Source: Cytophagales bacterium UBA2561
GTDB taxonomy: Bacteria > Bacteroidota > Bacteroidia > Cytophagales > Thermoflexibacteraceae
Length of the DNA stretch: 64,000 nt
Assembly: GCA_002340355.1 (NCBI GenBank)
Contig: DDLX01000010.1
Coordinates: 41,339-105,338 of the forward strand
Direction: 5' to 3'
The position numbers and the translations under genes are program-made. Positions 26,437 to 34,359 of this stretch are shown here, piece by piece. Each line of letters starts with the position of its first letter. The first letter of the stretch is position 1. The notes under the pieces were generated by a model that saw only the letters and a program-made list of their open reading frames with translations, had not been told where the DNA came from and ran no database searches.

Positions 26437-26625
26437 ATGAACAAGTTAGTAAAAGTAAGCCATGACAGAAAAATTGCTGGCGTATGTGAAGGTTTAGGAG
26501 ACTATTTTAATATTGATTCTACATTGGTGCGTATCGGATTCGCGATAGCTACAATTTTCTGGGGAACAGGAATCCCAATTTATATTGCATTAGCATTGAT
26601 TATGCCTAATGATTATGAAGTTTAG
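26437..26625 (+). CDS. PspC domain protein
   Basis: A 62-residue membrane protein from the ATG at 26437; an in-frame ATG 24 bases upstream gives eight extra residues without family support. The PspC block is complete: KVSHDRKIAGVCEGLGDYFNIDSTLVRIGF, then a single helix (AIATIFWGTGIPIYIALALIMP). PspC domains sit in the inner membrane and take part in envelope-stress signalling. No pspA/pspB partners are nearby; single short PspC proteins are common in Bacteroidota. It stands alone between two divergent regions. Confidence 0.88.
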   Translation: MNKLVKVSHDRKIAGVCEGLGDYFNIDSTLVRIGFAIATIFWGTGIPIYIALALIMPNDYEV

Positions 26626-26828
26626 ACTTGCCTGTCACTCCTTATGATATCATTTCATGATATTATTAAGTGTTTTGATTTCTAGATATTACTACTGCTC
26701 CAAGTACTTTCGAGATGCTTGGAGTATTTTTTATGGATAAATTTGTGGAGGACTTTTCAGAGTAAAATTATCTTAAATCCTAAAAAAATTAAAAAACGTT
26801 GAAAACGGTTCAAGTTTCTGAGATTAGA

Positions 26829-26861
26829 TTTGGCTTTTGAATGGGAATTCGCCTAAATTTG
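26829..26861 (+). promoter_or_regulatory. Predicted promoter of the PpiD-like gene
   Basis: TTTG (26829-26832), 21 bases, TAAATTTG (26854-26861): an exact consensus pair. The predicted start site near 26868 lies downstream of the ATG at 26841 and so favours the ATG at 26886 as the true start. Confidence 0.6.
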
Positions 26862-26885
26862 CGACCTCAAAAATTTAAGAATCAA

Positions 26886-29000
26886 ATGGCGATTATTACA
26901 AAGATTAGAAACCGTGCGGGTTTATCTATTGGATTGATTGCGCTAGCATTGTTGGCGTTTTTAGCAACTGACCTTCTGTCAGGCAGTTCAAAGCTTTTCG
27001 GGAATAAGGATGTAGTTGGTGAGATTGCAGGAGAAGAAATTGAATATCCCGATTTTCAAAATAAAGTTGAAGAACTAAAAGTGCGTTATGCTCAAAGTCT
27101 TGGGCGACAACCCAACGAAAGCGAAATGCCTTTTGTTCGCCGTGAGGCATGGAATGAAATGGTTTATGGGCAGGCATTTCAGAAAGATTTTGAGAAATTA
27201 GGTATCCGAATCACACCTGAGGAATTGGTTGATATGATTCAAGGAAATAATATTGAACCTCGATTTGCTCAACGTTTCTTCAATCCTGAAACAGGTGAAA
27301 TTGATAGAAATCAAATTGTAGGTTATATCAAAACCCTCCAAAGTAATCCTCAGCAATATTATCAACAATATGTTGACTTTATTCTTTTTGAGCAATCTTT
27401 AAAAACTACTCGCCCACGTGATAAGTACACTAAGTTATTTGAATTATCGACTTATGTAACAAAAGCAGAAGCAAAACGTGAGTACGAAGATGCAAATACC
27501 AATTTAACGTTAGAATACGCTTTTGTTCCTTATACTGTAATTCCAAATGAAGAAGCAAAGCCTTCTGAAGCACAATTGAAAGCTTATTACGATGAACACA
27601 AAAAGGATTTTGATCGTAAAGCACAAGTTTCGCTTGAATATGTTGCTTTTCCTTTGAATGCCTCATCTTCTGACTCTGCGTTATTACGTCAAGAGCTAGA
27701 GGCATTAGCTACACAATTTGCTCAAGTTCCTTTCGAAGAAGATACAACTTTTGTAGCGTCTAATTCGGATACTCGAAATAACTTTAATGCATACTTCCCT
27801 TCTGAGTTGCCTGATGAGTTGGTAAACGAACAATATGAAAAAGGAAAAGTAGTGGGCCCTCTCTTAAAAGACAACACCTATATTTTGTATAAGATGAATG
27901 GGATCATTGAAAATGCAAAACCGCATGTTAAGGCTCGTCATATTTTATTTGAAGTACGCCAAGGAACAAGCGAGGAAGATAAGGCAAAAATCAAAGCGGA
28001 TGCTCAGGATATTTTGAAGCGGTTACAAGAAGGAGCAGACTTTGGTTTTATGGCAAACCAATATAGTGCAGATAAATCGAATAATACTAAAGGTGGTGAT
28101 TTAGGCTGGTTTACAGAAGGTGCAATGGTAAAACCATTTAATGACGCAGTGATGAATGCTACTACAACAGGATTGATTCCAAGATTAATTGAAACTGATT
28201 TTGGTTTTCATATCATCCGAGTTGATGCCACTAAAACGAGTTCACAGTATGGAGTAGCAACTATTGTTAGAAAAATTATAGCGAGTGAAAAAACACGAGA
28301 AGGTGCATATCAACTGGCAGGAGACTTTGCTCAATGTCAACAAGCGACTGAATATGTAGATAAGGTCAAGGAAAATAACAAGATTAGTCTTCAGGCTCTG
28401 AGTATTGAGCAAACGGATAATAATATAAATAATTTAACTGGTAATGGAGTGCGGGAGATTATTCGATGGGCATTTAATGAAGAAACTTCTTTAGGAAGTG
28501 TGTCTGAGGTGTTTGAGTTGGAAGATCAATATATTGTAGCTATGTTGAGTGAACGACAGACTGAGGGCATTGCACCATTAGAGAAAGTTCGACAAGAAAT
28601 TTTGCCCAAGGTTCGTAATGAACTAAAAGCCAAGATGATTATTGAGAAAATTAATGGTAAAAAAATTGACCAAGTACAGTCTATTTATCCAAAGGCAATT
28701 GTGGAAACGAGTGATAACGTGAATTTCAAAAATACCATGCTTCGAGGAGTTGGTGGAGTTTCCTCTATTATTGGAAAAGCCTTTACGATGAAAAAGGGAG
28801 AGGTTTCTGCCCCCTTCGAAGAAGGAGCAGGTATCATCATTATTAAAGTAGAAGATAAAACCGATCCTGTTGTTGTTGAAGATTTTGATACGTATGGTAC
28901 TCGATTAGCAATGCCACGTAGCGCACAAATGGAAGTTCAGTTACTTCGAGCCATTAAGAAGGTAGCTGAGGTGAAAGACAATACCGCAAAATATTTCTAA
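26886..29000 (+). CDS. PpiD/SurA-like periplasmic peptidyl-prolyl isomerase
   Basis: A 704-residue envelope foldase. It starts MAIITKIRNRAGLSIGLIALALLAFLATDLL, a short cytoplasmic part plus one membrane anchor, as in PpiD. A SurA-like N-terminal helical domain follows (about 40-200, with GEEIEYPDFQNKVEEL), then a parvulin PPIC domain (about 345-440) with VKARHILFEVRQG, ADFGFMANQYSADKSN, GGDLGWFTEGAMVKPF and ETDFGFHIIRV. A second, weaker parvulin-like region may lie near 580-680 (GKAFTMKKGEVSAPFEEGAGIIIIKV). It helps newly exported outer-membrane proteins to fold. I prefer the start at 26886 because of the promoter position and the anchor motif. A bidirectional terminator follows. Confidence 0.9.
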   Translation: MAIITKIRNRAGLSIGLIALALLAFLATDLLSGSSKLFGNKDVVGEIAGEEIEYPDFQNKVEELKVRYAQSLGRQPNESEMPFVRREAWNEMVYGQAFQKDFEKLGIRITPEELVDMIQGNNIEPRFAQRFFNPETGEIDRNQIVGYIKTLQSNPQQYYQQYVDFILFEQSLKTTRPRDKYTKLFELSTYVTKAEAKREYEDANTNLTLEYAFVPYTVIPNEEAKPSEAQLKAYYDEHKKDFDRKAQVSLEYVAFPLNASSSDSALLRQELEALATQFAQVPFEEDTTFVASNSDTRNNFNAYFPSELPDELVNEQYEKGKVVGPLLKDNTYILYKMNGIIENAKPHVKARHILFEVRQGTSEEDKAKIKADAQDILKRLQEGADFGFMANQYSADKSNNTKGGDLGWFTEGAMVKPFNDAVMNATTTGLIPRLIETDFGFHIIRVDATKTSSQYGVATIVRKIIASEKTREGAYQLAGDFAQCQQATEYVDKVKENNKISLQALSIEQTDNNINNLTGNGVREIIRWAFNEETSLGSVSEVFELEDQYIVAMLSERQTEGIAPLEKVRQEILPKVRNELKAKMIIEKINGKKIDQVQSIYPKAIVETSDNVNFKNTMLRGVGGVSSIIGKAFTMKKGEVSAPFEEGAGIIIIKVEDKTDPVVVEDFDTYGTRLAMPRSAQMEVQLLRAIKKVAEVKDNTAKYF

Positions 29001-29020
29001 TAGAAAGTTATTAATAATAC

Positions 29021-29058
29021 AAAAGCCTTCAAAGAGATTTTTTTCTTTGAAGGCTTTT
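29021..29058. terminator. Bidirectional terminator
   Basis: A 14-bp stem aaaagccttcaaag (29021-29034) / ctttgaaggctttt (29045-29058) between the converging PpiD-like gene and the 154-residue gene, with T-runs on both exits. Confidence 0.87.
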
Positions 29059-29082
29059 TTGTGGATAAACTTGGTAATAAAA

Positions 29083-29547
29083 TTATTCTGTAGTTGTTCC
29101 TTTTTCTTCCCGAATAACTTTCATACGGGCTTCAATTTTGGTTTTATCAGCCGTCTTCAAAGCTTTTCGAATTTTATTATAAGGTAATGCTCCTAATAAA
29201 CTTTTATCCTTAATCATTGCTTGTGATTTTTCCTGAATGGCTTTAGTCTCTTTTGCAACTTCTGCCAAAATAGCATCATAGGCTTTTTGTTCTTCTTCAG
29301 TAGCTGGATTTCCTGTTCCTTGTTTAATTTCATTGTATCGTTTAGTGGTCAAGTGTTCATTGTTTTTGACCATATCATTAAGTTTAAGATTTAATGATTT
29401 TTTCATGGCATCCACTGAATCCATAACCATTACATACCCTTCTAATTCTTTATCAGAAATTTGTTCTTGTGCTGAAACCTGAGTAATGATACCAAATACA
29501 ACGAAAAGTGAAATTCCAACTCGGAAGATAAATTGTTTAACTTGCAT
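29083..29547 (-). CDS. Secreted helical protein of unknown function (154 aa)
   Basis: The protein has an N-terminal signal peptide (KQFIFRVGISLFVVFGIITQVSAQ, cleavage after AQ near residue 26), followed by an almost entirely helical, charged region: ISDKELEGYVMVMDSVDAMKKSLN, then long stretches of K/E-rich helix ending EARMKVIREEKGTT. It weakly recalls DUF4168-type exported proteins but I cannot confirm that. It is probably periplasmic and soluble. It stands alone with a terminator downstream; the 297 bases upstream hold no other gene. No catalytic motif is visible. Confidence 0.68.
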   Translation of the reverse strand: MQVKQFIFRVGISLFVVFGIITQVSAQEQISDKELEGYVMVMDSVDAMKKSLNLKLNDMVKNNEHLTTKRYNEIKQGTGNPATEEEQKAYDAILAEVAKETKAIQEKSQAMIKDKSLLGALPYNKIRKALKTADKTKIEARMKVIREEKGTTTE

Positions 29548-29791
29548 ATTAAAAAATGATTTAAATTAATAAAATAAAAATAAGTAATTTTAAGATAAAA
29601 CGTTATATTTTCATATTTGGATATTGTTTATATACAAATTAACATTTTATTGAGTAAAATAAGAAATAGCGAAATAAAATCTTATTAAAAATAATTAATT
29701 TATTTGGTGTTATACTTTAAGAGCTAAGTATTTTATTAAAATATAGTTAGTTTAATTAAAAGTGGCTAAAATAAAAAAAAACGGCGTGTTA

Positions 29792-29823
29792 TTTGCGGAT
29801 ATTTCAGCAGTTTCTTAGCTTTA
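29792..29823 (+). promoter_or_regulatory. Candidate promoter of the DODA-like gene
   Basis: TTTG (29792-29795), 20 bases, TAGCTTTA (29816-29823), which differs from TAnnTTTG only at the last base. The ATG is 22 bases downstream of the box. The rest of 29548-29844 is AT-rich without recognisable content. Confidence 0.45.
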
Positions 29824-29844
29824 CTACGTGAAATTAAGATAAAC

Positions 29845-30627
29845 ATGAGAGAATATCCCGTCCTTTTCGTGGCACATGGTTCGTTACAGGAAGCTGTCGA
29901 GAATCCCAAAATCGAACAGATGTTTCGCCACTTTCGGGAAGCTTACATTCCGATTAAGCCCAAAGCCGTAGTAGTGATCTCTTCACAATGGCAGAATACA
30001 GACATTACGCTCACGGCGGATGATGTCTTATCACCTATTGATGAGGGATTTGCACCTGATTTATATTTAAATTCCTATAAGGCTAAAGGAAACTTAAAAT
30101 TGTGTGATAAAATCTGTGATATTTTTGTAGACAACCGAATGTCTATTCGTGAAAAACGTCTTCGAGGATTAGATCATGGCGCACTAATTCCAATGCAGTT
30201 TATGTTTCCAGAGGCGGATGTACCTGTTATTCAGCTTTCTTTAGCCTACAAATTAAACCCAGAATATCATATCCGAGTGGCGGAAATTTTGCGGTCACTC
30301 AAACGAAGTTTTGGAATTTTGTTTATAGCTAGTGGCGGAGTGATCGGAAATACCAAAACTTTTGAGCCAAATAGTGTGAAGCGTCCTGAGCCTTGGGTTA
30401 AAGATTTTGAGTCTTTGGTGTGTGAAATTTTATTACAGGGTACACCCGAAGAACACATTACCAAATTAAGCCGTCTGTTTTATCATGAATGTTATCCGAA
30501 AGCTCATCCTACTTCCGAATATTTTATGCCCTTGCTCATGGCGGCGGTGATTGGTGGCGATGCCGAAAAAATTTATGAAGGTTATCAACAAAAAAATTAC
30601 TCGATGCTTTCATTTCGGTTTGATTAA
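29845..30627 (+). CDS. DODA/LigB-type extradiol dioxygenase family protein with altered metal ligands
   Basis: A 260-residue protein of the YgiD/4,5-DOPA dioxygenase family by order of motifs: LFVAHGS (6-13), PKAVVVISSQW (39-49), GLDHGALIPMQFMFPEADVPVIQLSL (108-133), FIASGGVIGN (160-169) and KAHPTSEYFMPLLMAA near the C-terminus. In the family the second motif normally reads SAHW and the fourth SGxxxHN, and those histidines hold the metal. Here they are Q48 and G168. H11 and the HPT histidine remain. It is therefore a divergent or catalytically changed member. The fold assignment is good; activity is doubtful. It is followed 75 bases later by the sigma-factor operon but has no evident link to it. 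Confidence 0.75.
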   Translation: MREYPVLFVAHGSLQEAVENPKIEQMFRHFREAYIPIKPKAVVVISSQWQNTDITLTADDVLSPIDEGFAPDLYLNSYKAKGNLKLCDKICDIFVDNRMSIREKRLRGLDHGALIPMQFMFPEADVPVIQLSLAYKLNPEYHIRVAEILRSLKRSFGILFIASGGVIGNTKTFEPNSVKRPEPWVKDFESLVCEILLQGTPEEHITKLSRLFYHECYPKAHPTSEYFMPLLMAAVIGGDAEKIYEGYQQKNYSMLSFRFD

Positions 30628-30702
30628 TCTTCAATTTTCCTAGAAATTTCCTACATTCGACTTTGCTTTTGGCAATATACTCAAGATGTAGGATTGAATA
30701 AT

Positions 30703-31296
30703 ATGCTTCGGAAACTTATTCCTAAACGCCCTTCTAAAACTAAACAACTTCCTGATAATGAATTTGATCTGATTCGACTATATCGGGAGACAGGGGATAT
30801 GCGTTATTTGGGAAAACTATATGAACCCTACACCAACTTAGTATTGGGAGTATGTCTTAAATACCTTAAAAATCGGGAAGATAGCAAGGATGCTGTGATG
30901 CAAATTTTTGAAAAATTGGTACAAGATTTACGTAAACACGAAGTACAACATTTCAAAAGTTGGCTTTATCAAGTTACTAGAAATCACTGCTTGATGGAAT
31001 TACGGCGTAAAAAATTGCCAATGAGTGATACTGATTCTAAGATTTTGGGTAATCTTATGGAATTGAGCGAAAACCCGCATCTTACTGATGAAACTGAAGA
31101 AAAAGAGCAACAATTGCAATTATTGGGAAAAACGATTCAGGAATTACCAAAAGAACAAAGGCTTTGTATTGAATTATTTTATCTCAAACAATATTCATAT
31201 CGACAGGTTGCCGAACAAACAGGTTACGAACTCAAAAAAGTAAAAAGCTATATCCAAAATGGAAAACGTAAACTGAAAATTCGTATGACAAAGTAA
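30703..31296 (+). CDS. ECF-type RNA polymerase sigma factor
   Basis: A 197-residue sigma-70 family factor. Region 2 spans about 28-95 (YRETGDMRYLGKLYEPYTNLVLGVCLKYL, then KDAVMQIFEKL and HFKSWLYQVTRNHCL, the -10 recognition helix) and region 4 about 140-195 (LPKEQRLCIELFYLKQYSYRQVAEQTGYELKKVKSYIQNGKRKL, the -35-reading helix-turn-helix). I start at the ATG 30703; a TTG three codons earlier is unlikely. It heads a three-gene unit with a TonB-tailed membrane protein (63 bases on) and a von Willebrand A protein. By analogy the second gene is its anti-sigma factor. The regulon is unknown. Confidence 0.9.
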   Translation: MLRKLIPKRPSKTKQLPDNEFDLIRLYRETGDMRYLGKLYEPYTNLVLGVCLKYLKNREDSKDAVMQIFEKLVQDLRKHEVQHFKSWLYQVTRNHCLMELRRKKLPMSDTDSKILGNLMELSENPHLTDETEEKEQQLQLLGKTIQELPKEQRLCIELFYLKQYSYRQVAEQTGYELKKVKSYIQNGKRKLKIRMTK

Positions 31297-31358
31297 AACT
31301 TTAAATTCATATTCTATTGATTATCAAATAATAAACAAAAAAATCTAATGTAAAGTAT

Positions 31359-32612
31359 ATGCAATCCACACCAAACCATACCAATTCTGAAAAAAATATC
31401 ACTTCTGAACAGCTTGAAAAATATCTTTCGGGTAGCTTATCGAATGCTGAAGAACACCATTTGGAAGCCCAAAGTTTAGAGGATGAATTTTTGGCAGATG
31501 CTTTGGAAGGGTTGGCAATGTTGGATACTGAAACTCGTCAGAATGCCCAAAGTGACCTTCAAAATCAGCTTGCGAAACGAACCCAAAAAGCGGTTATAGA
31601 ACCTCGTAAAAAACGAATTTTTGTCTTCCAAAATCAGCGTTGGGCAGCAGGTATCATTTTATTAATCTCTTTTTCACTTATCTTTGCTGTGTACAATATT
31701 AATTTTTCGGATGAGATAGTTTCACAGACTGAAAAAAGTACTCAAGAAATGCCTAATGATTTGCCTTCTTCCGAAGATAATGGAGTCATTGCGGAAAGTG
31801 ATGAAATGGAAATTCTAGAAGAAATCGAAGCCACTCAATCCAAAAATTTAGATGAAAATCATCCTGAAAATTTTGCTCAAAATATCCCTCCAAAGCCGAT
31901 TCAAGAAACTCGTCAAAATGAAATAATCGAGGAAACAGCATATGATAAAACAGATGAAAATATAGCTGTTGTAAAAATTGATCAAAATCATCCCGAAGAA
32001 ATAGCTGATGAGGAAATAAAATTAGTGCAAAATATAGATAATCAGAAAGATAATATAGTTCTAAATTTAGACAGAGAGTCGACAGATAGTCAAGAGACAG
32101 TTAAGAAAGAAGCAAGAAAACAAGATATTACTTTTGCTGATAAAGCTCCTTTAGAGGAAAATTTTGCAGATGATTTTAGTAAAAATGTAGCGGATAATGC
32201 TGGTTTTATGAGTGATGATGAATTCCTTGAAACCCCCGAAAAGGAAGAAAGTACTAAACTTGCTCGAAGTTCCAGTAAGATAAATGAAAATAAGGCTGAA
32301 AAAACTAATTTTGGAGCTTTATTAAAGGATGGTATTTCAAAAATATCTTTCGAAAAATATGTCTCTGACAACCTAAAATATCCCAAAGAAGCTCAAAAAA
32401 ATACTATTTCTGGAGTGGTTAAAATTACCTTTTTTATTCAACCTAATGGAAAGATAATAAATCCTGAAGTTATCCAAAAATTAGGATATGGTTGTGATAA
32501 AGAAGCGTTACGTCTTGTGCAAAGTTATCCGCATTGGCAAGCCGACACAAAAAACGGAAAGCGTATTAGAACTTATCAAGAAACTGAAATTGCTTTTCCT
32601 GTAAAAAAATAG
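31359..32612 (+). CDS. Anti-sigma-like membrane protein with C-terminal TonB domain
   Basis: A 417-residue single-pass inner-membrane protein. The cytoplasmic N-terminus (about 12-55: ITSEQLEKYLSGSLSNAEEHHLEAQSLEDEFLADALEGL) matches the short anti-sigma-like domain of Bacteroidota. One membrane helix (about 95-113) follows, then a long acidic, low-complexity periplasmic linker (about 115-335, rich in E, D, N) and a TonB_C domain (about 342-417, YPKEAQKNTISGVVKITFFIQPNGKI and GYGCDKEALRLVQSYPHW). TonB_C normally contacts outer-membrane receptors, so this protein could couple a receptor or envelope signal to release of the sigma factor upstream. The true partner receptor is not known; no zinc-finger cysteines are present. 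Confidence 0.82.
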   Translation: MQSTPNHTNSEKNITSEQLEKYLSGSLSNAEEHHLEAQSLEDEFLADALEGLAMLDTETRQNAQSDLQNQLAKRTQKAVIEPRKKRIFVFQNQRWAAGIILLISFSLIFAVYNINFSDEIVSQTEKSTQEMPNDLPSSEDNGVIAESDEMEILEEIEATQSKNLDENHPENFAQNIPPKPIQETRQNEIIEETAYDKTDENIAVVKIDQNHPEEIADEEIKLVQNIDNQKDNIVLNLDRESTDSQETVKKEARKQDITFADKAPLEENFADDFSKNVADNAGFMSDDEFLETPEKEESTKLARSSSKINENKAEKTNFGALLKDGISKISFEKYVSDNLKYPKEAQKNTISGVVKITFFIQPNGKIINPEVIQKLGYGCDKEALRLVQSYPHWQADTKNGKRIRTYQETEIAFPVKK

Positions 32613-32672
32613 TAAAAGTATTGTACTTTCACTAAAAAAACACACCTTGTAAATTAAAACTTGCCCACTTCC

Positions 32673-34061
32673 ATGTCTAAAAAATATTTACTCTTTATTT
32701 TTATATATTTCTATTTATCAATAATTTATGCCCAAAAACCTCAACAATTAATGCCTGAAAGAACACGAGTTTTATTTGTTTTAGATGCTTCAGGAAGTAT
32801 GAATACCAAATGGGACGGCGATTTGAGGATTGCGATTGCCAAAGAAAAATTAAGCGATTTGATTGATTCAATGAAAATAAATGGCAATGTAGAATTTGCA
32901 TTACGGGTTTATGGGCATCAATTTCATCATAAATTCAAAAATTGTAAAGATTCTAAACTGGAAGTTTCTTTTCAACGTCATAATCACAGTATTTTAAATC
33001 GTAAGTTACAGGCAATCAAGCCACAAGGAACAACACCAATTGCGTATTCTTTGGAACAAGCAACCAAAGATTTTCCTAATTCTTCACAATATCGAAACGT
33101 TATTATTTTGATTACAGACGGATTAGAATCCTGTGATGGAGACCCCTGTGCCATTGCTTTGGGATTGCAGAAAAAAGGGATATTTCTAAAACCTTTTATT
33201 ATTGGCTTGGGGGTGGGTCTAGATTTCAAAAAGGCATTTGAGTGTATTGGCGTACCTTATGACTCCAAAAGTGGCGATGATTTTCGGAATATTTTAGGAG
33301 ACGTAATTCATCAAAGTATTGGTCGAACGACAGTTACGGTAGATTTATTAAATGAAAAAAATCAAGCTATAGAAACAAATCTGAATATGACTTTTCGAAA
33401 TGCTGTCACTGAAAAAACGATTTACGATTTGGTGCATTACAAAGACAAACGAGGATTGCCTGATACTTTGGATATTGATGCTTTGATTACTTATGATTTG
33501 AAAATCAGTACAATACCCCCTGTTTACAAAAGTGGAATTGTTTTGAAAGGTGGACGACACAATACTATTAGGGTTAAAAGTCCTACAGGAAAATTACATT
33601 TGAGAATGCGAGCTTCGGTAGAGTATGCTAATCATTTGTATGCCATTATTCGAAGAACAAATCAACTTAAAACACTTCATAATCAGGAAGTTGGAAAAAT
33701 AGAGCGTTATTTGACAGGAAAATATGATTTGGAAATTCCAACGATTCCGCGAACTTATTTTAAAGGAGTCACTATTCAACAAGGAAAAACCAAAATATTA
33801 GAGATTCCAGAACCGGGCTTGTTGAATGTCAGGGACTTTTACGAAGGATATGCTCATTTTTACCAATTGAAAAAAGGAAAAGCTACTTTGGTACATCAAT
33901 TGGATTGGAACGGACGGGTTTCCAACAAATTATTTGCCTTTCAACCAGGGAAATATAAACTCGTTTATCGGGCAAAAAATGCCAAAGGAAGTAATTATAC
34001 GGTAGTTAAAAAATTTACGATCCGCTCAGGTGCAACTTCTGAAGTGAATATTTTTCGATAA
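32673..34061 (+). CDS. Secreted von Willebrand factor A domain protein
   Basis: A 462-residue exported protein (signal peptide about 1-20, ending IIYAQ). The vWA domain (about 30-215) has a complete MIDAS metal site: DASGS at D38, the threonine of GTTPIAYSL and the aspartate of LITDGLESCDGDPC. Two later regions (about 220-320 and 330-460) are strand-rich repeats resembling Ig-like or carboxypeptidase-regulatory folds (VTVDLLNEKNQAIETN, LLNVRDFYEGYAHFY). MIDAS domains bind protein ligands through a divalent metal. It is third in the sigma/anti-sigma operon, 60 bases behind, which suggests a role in the same envelope-sensing pathway. Start chosen at ATG 32673 instead of the TTG 12 bases upstream. 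Confidence 0.85.
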   Translation: MSKKYLLFIFIYFYLSIIYAQKPQQLMPERTRVLFVLDASGSMNTKWDGDLRIAIAKEKLSDLIDSMKINGNVEFALRVYGHQFHHKFKNCKDSKLEVSFQRHNHSILNRKLQAIKPQGTTPIAYSLEQATKDFPNSSQYRNVIILITDGLESCDGDPCAIALGLQKKGIFLKPFIIGLGVGLDFKKAFECIGVPYDSKSGDDFRNILGDVIHQSIGRTTVTVDLLNEKNQAIETNLNMTFRNAVTEKTIYDLVHYKDKRGLPDTLDIDALITYDLKISTIPPVYKSGIVLKGGRHNTIRVKSPTGKLHLRMRASVEYANHLYAIIRRTNQLKTLHNQEVGKIERYLTGKYDLEIPTIPRTYFKGVTIQQGKTKILEIPEPGLLNVRDFYEGYAHFYQLKKGKATLVHQLDWNGRVSNKLFAFQPGKYKLVYRAKNAKGSNYTVVKKFTIRSGATSEVNIFR

Positions 34062-34317
34062 ATCTTTAGAATCAAAAATAGATAACAAAATAGTATTTTC
34101 ATCATATTTTAACTTAGAAATGTAGTCGTTCACTTTGTGACTAATTTGTATTTAAGTAAATCAATTTGGCACGTGTGTTGAGTCTATTATTCTCCTGAAT
34201 GAGTCAATCATCTATTATCGACATATTAATCAATTTAATATACAGCTATTCAGAGAGTTACATATATCTCAGAAACTGATTTTCAGACTAATCATTCAAT
34301 ACATGACTGACACTTTG

Positions 34318-34334
34318 ACCGACTTTTTGTCGGT
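34318..34334 (+). promoter_or_regulatory. Hairpin upstream of lon
   Basis: accgac-ttttt-gtcggt, a perfect 6-bp stem with a 5-base loop, ends 25 bases before the lon ATG and is GC-rich against its surroundings. It follows the element ctgacactttga. It could be a heat-shock operator or leader hairpin. The remaining bases of 34062-34359 show nothing recognisable. Confidence 0.5.
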
Positions 34335-34359
34335 TCAGATGTAAAATCACCAAATAACC

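Noticed and set aside
26841..26885. Earlier start of the PpiD-like protein
   Set aside because: It lies upstream of the start site predicted from TTTG-N21-TAAATTTG and adds residues before the expected anchor.
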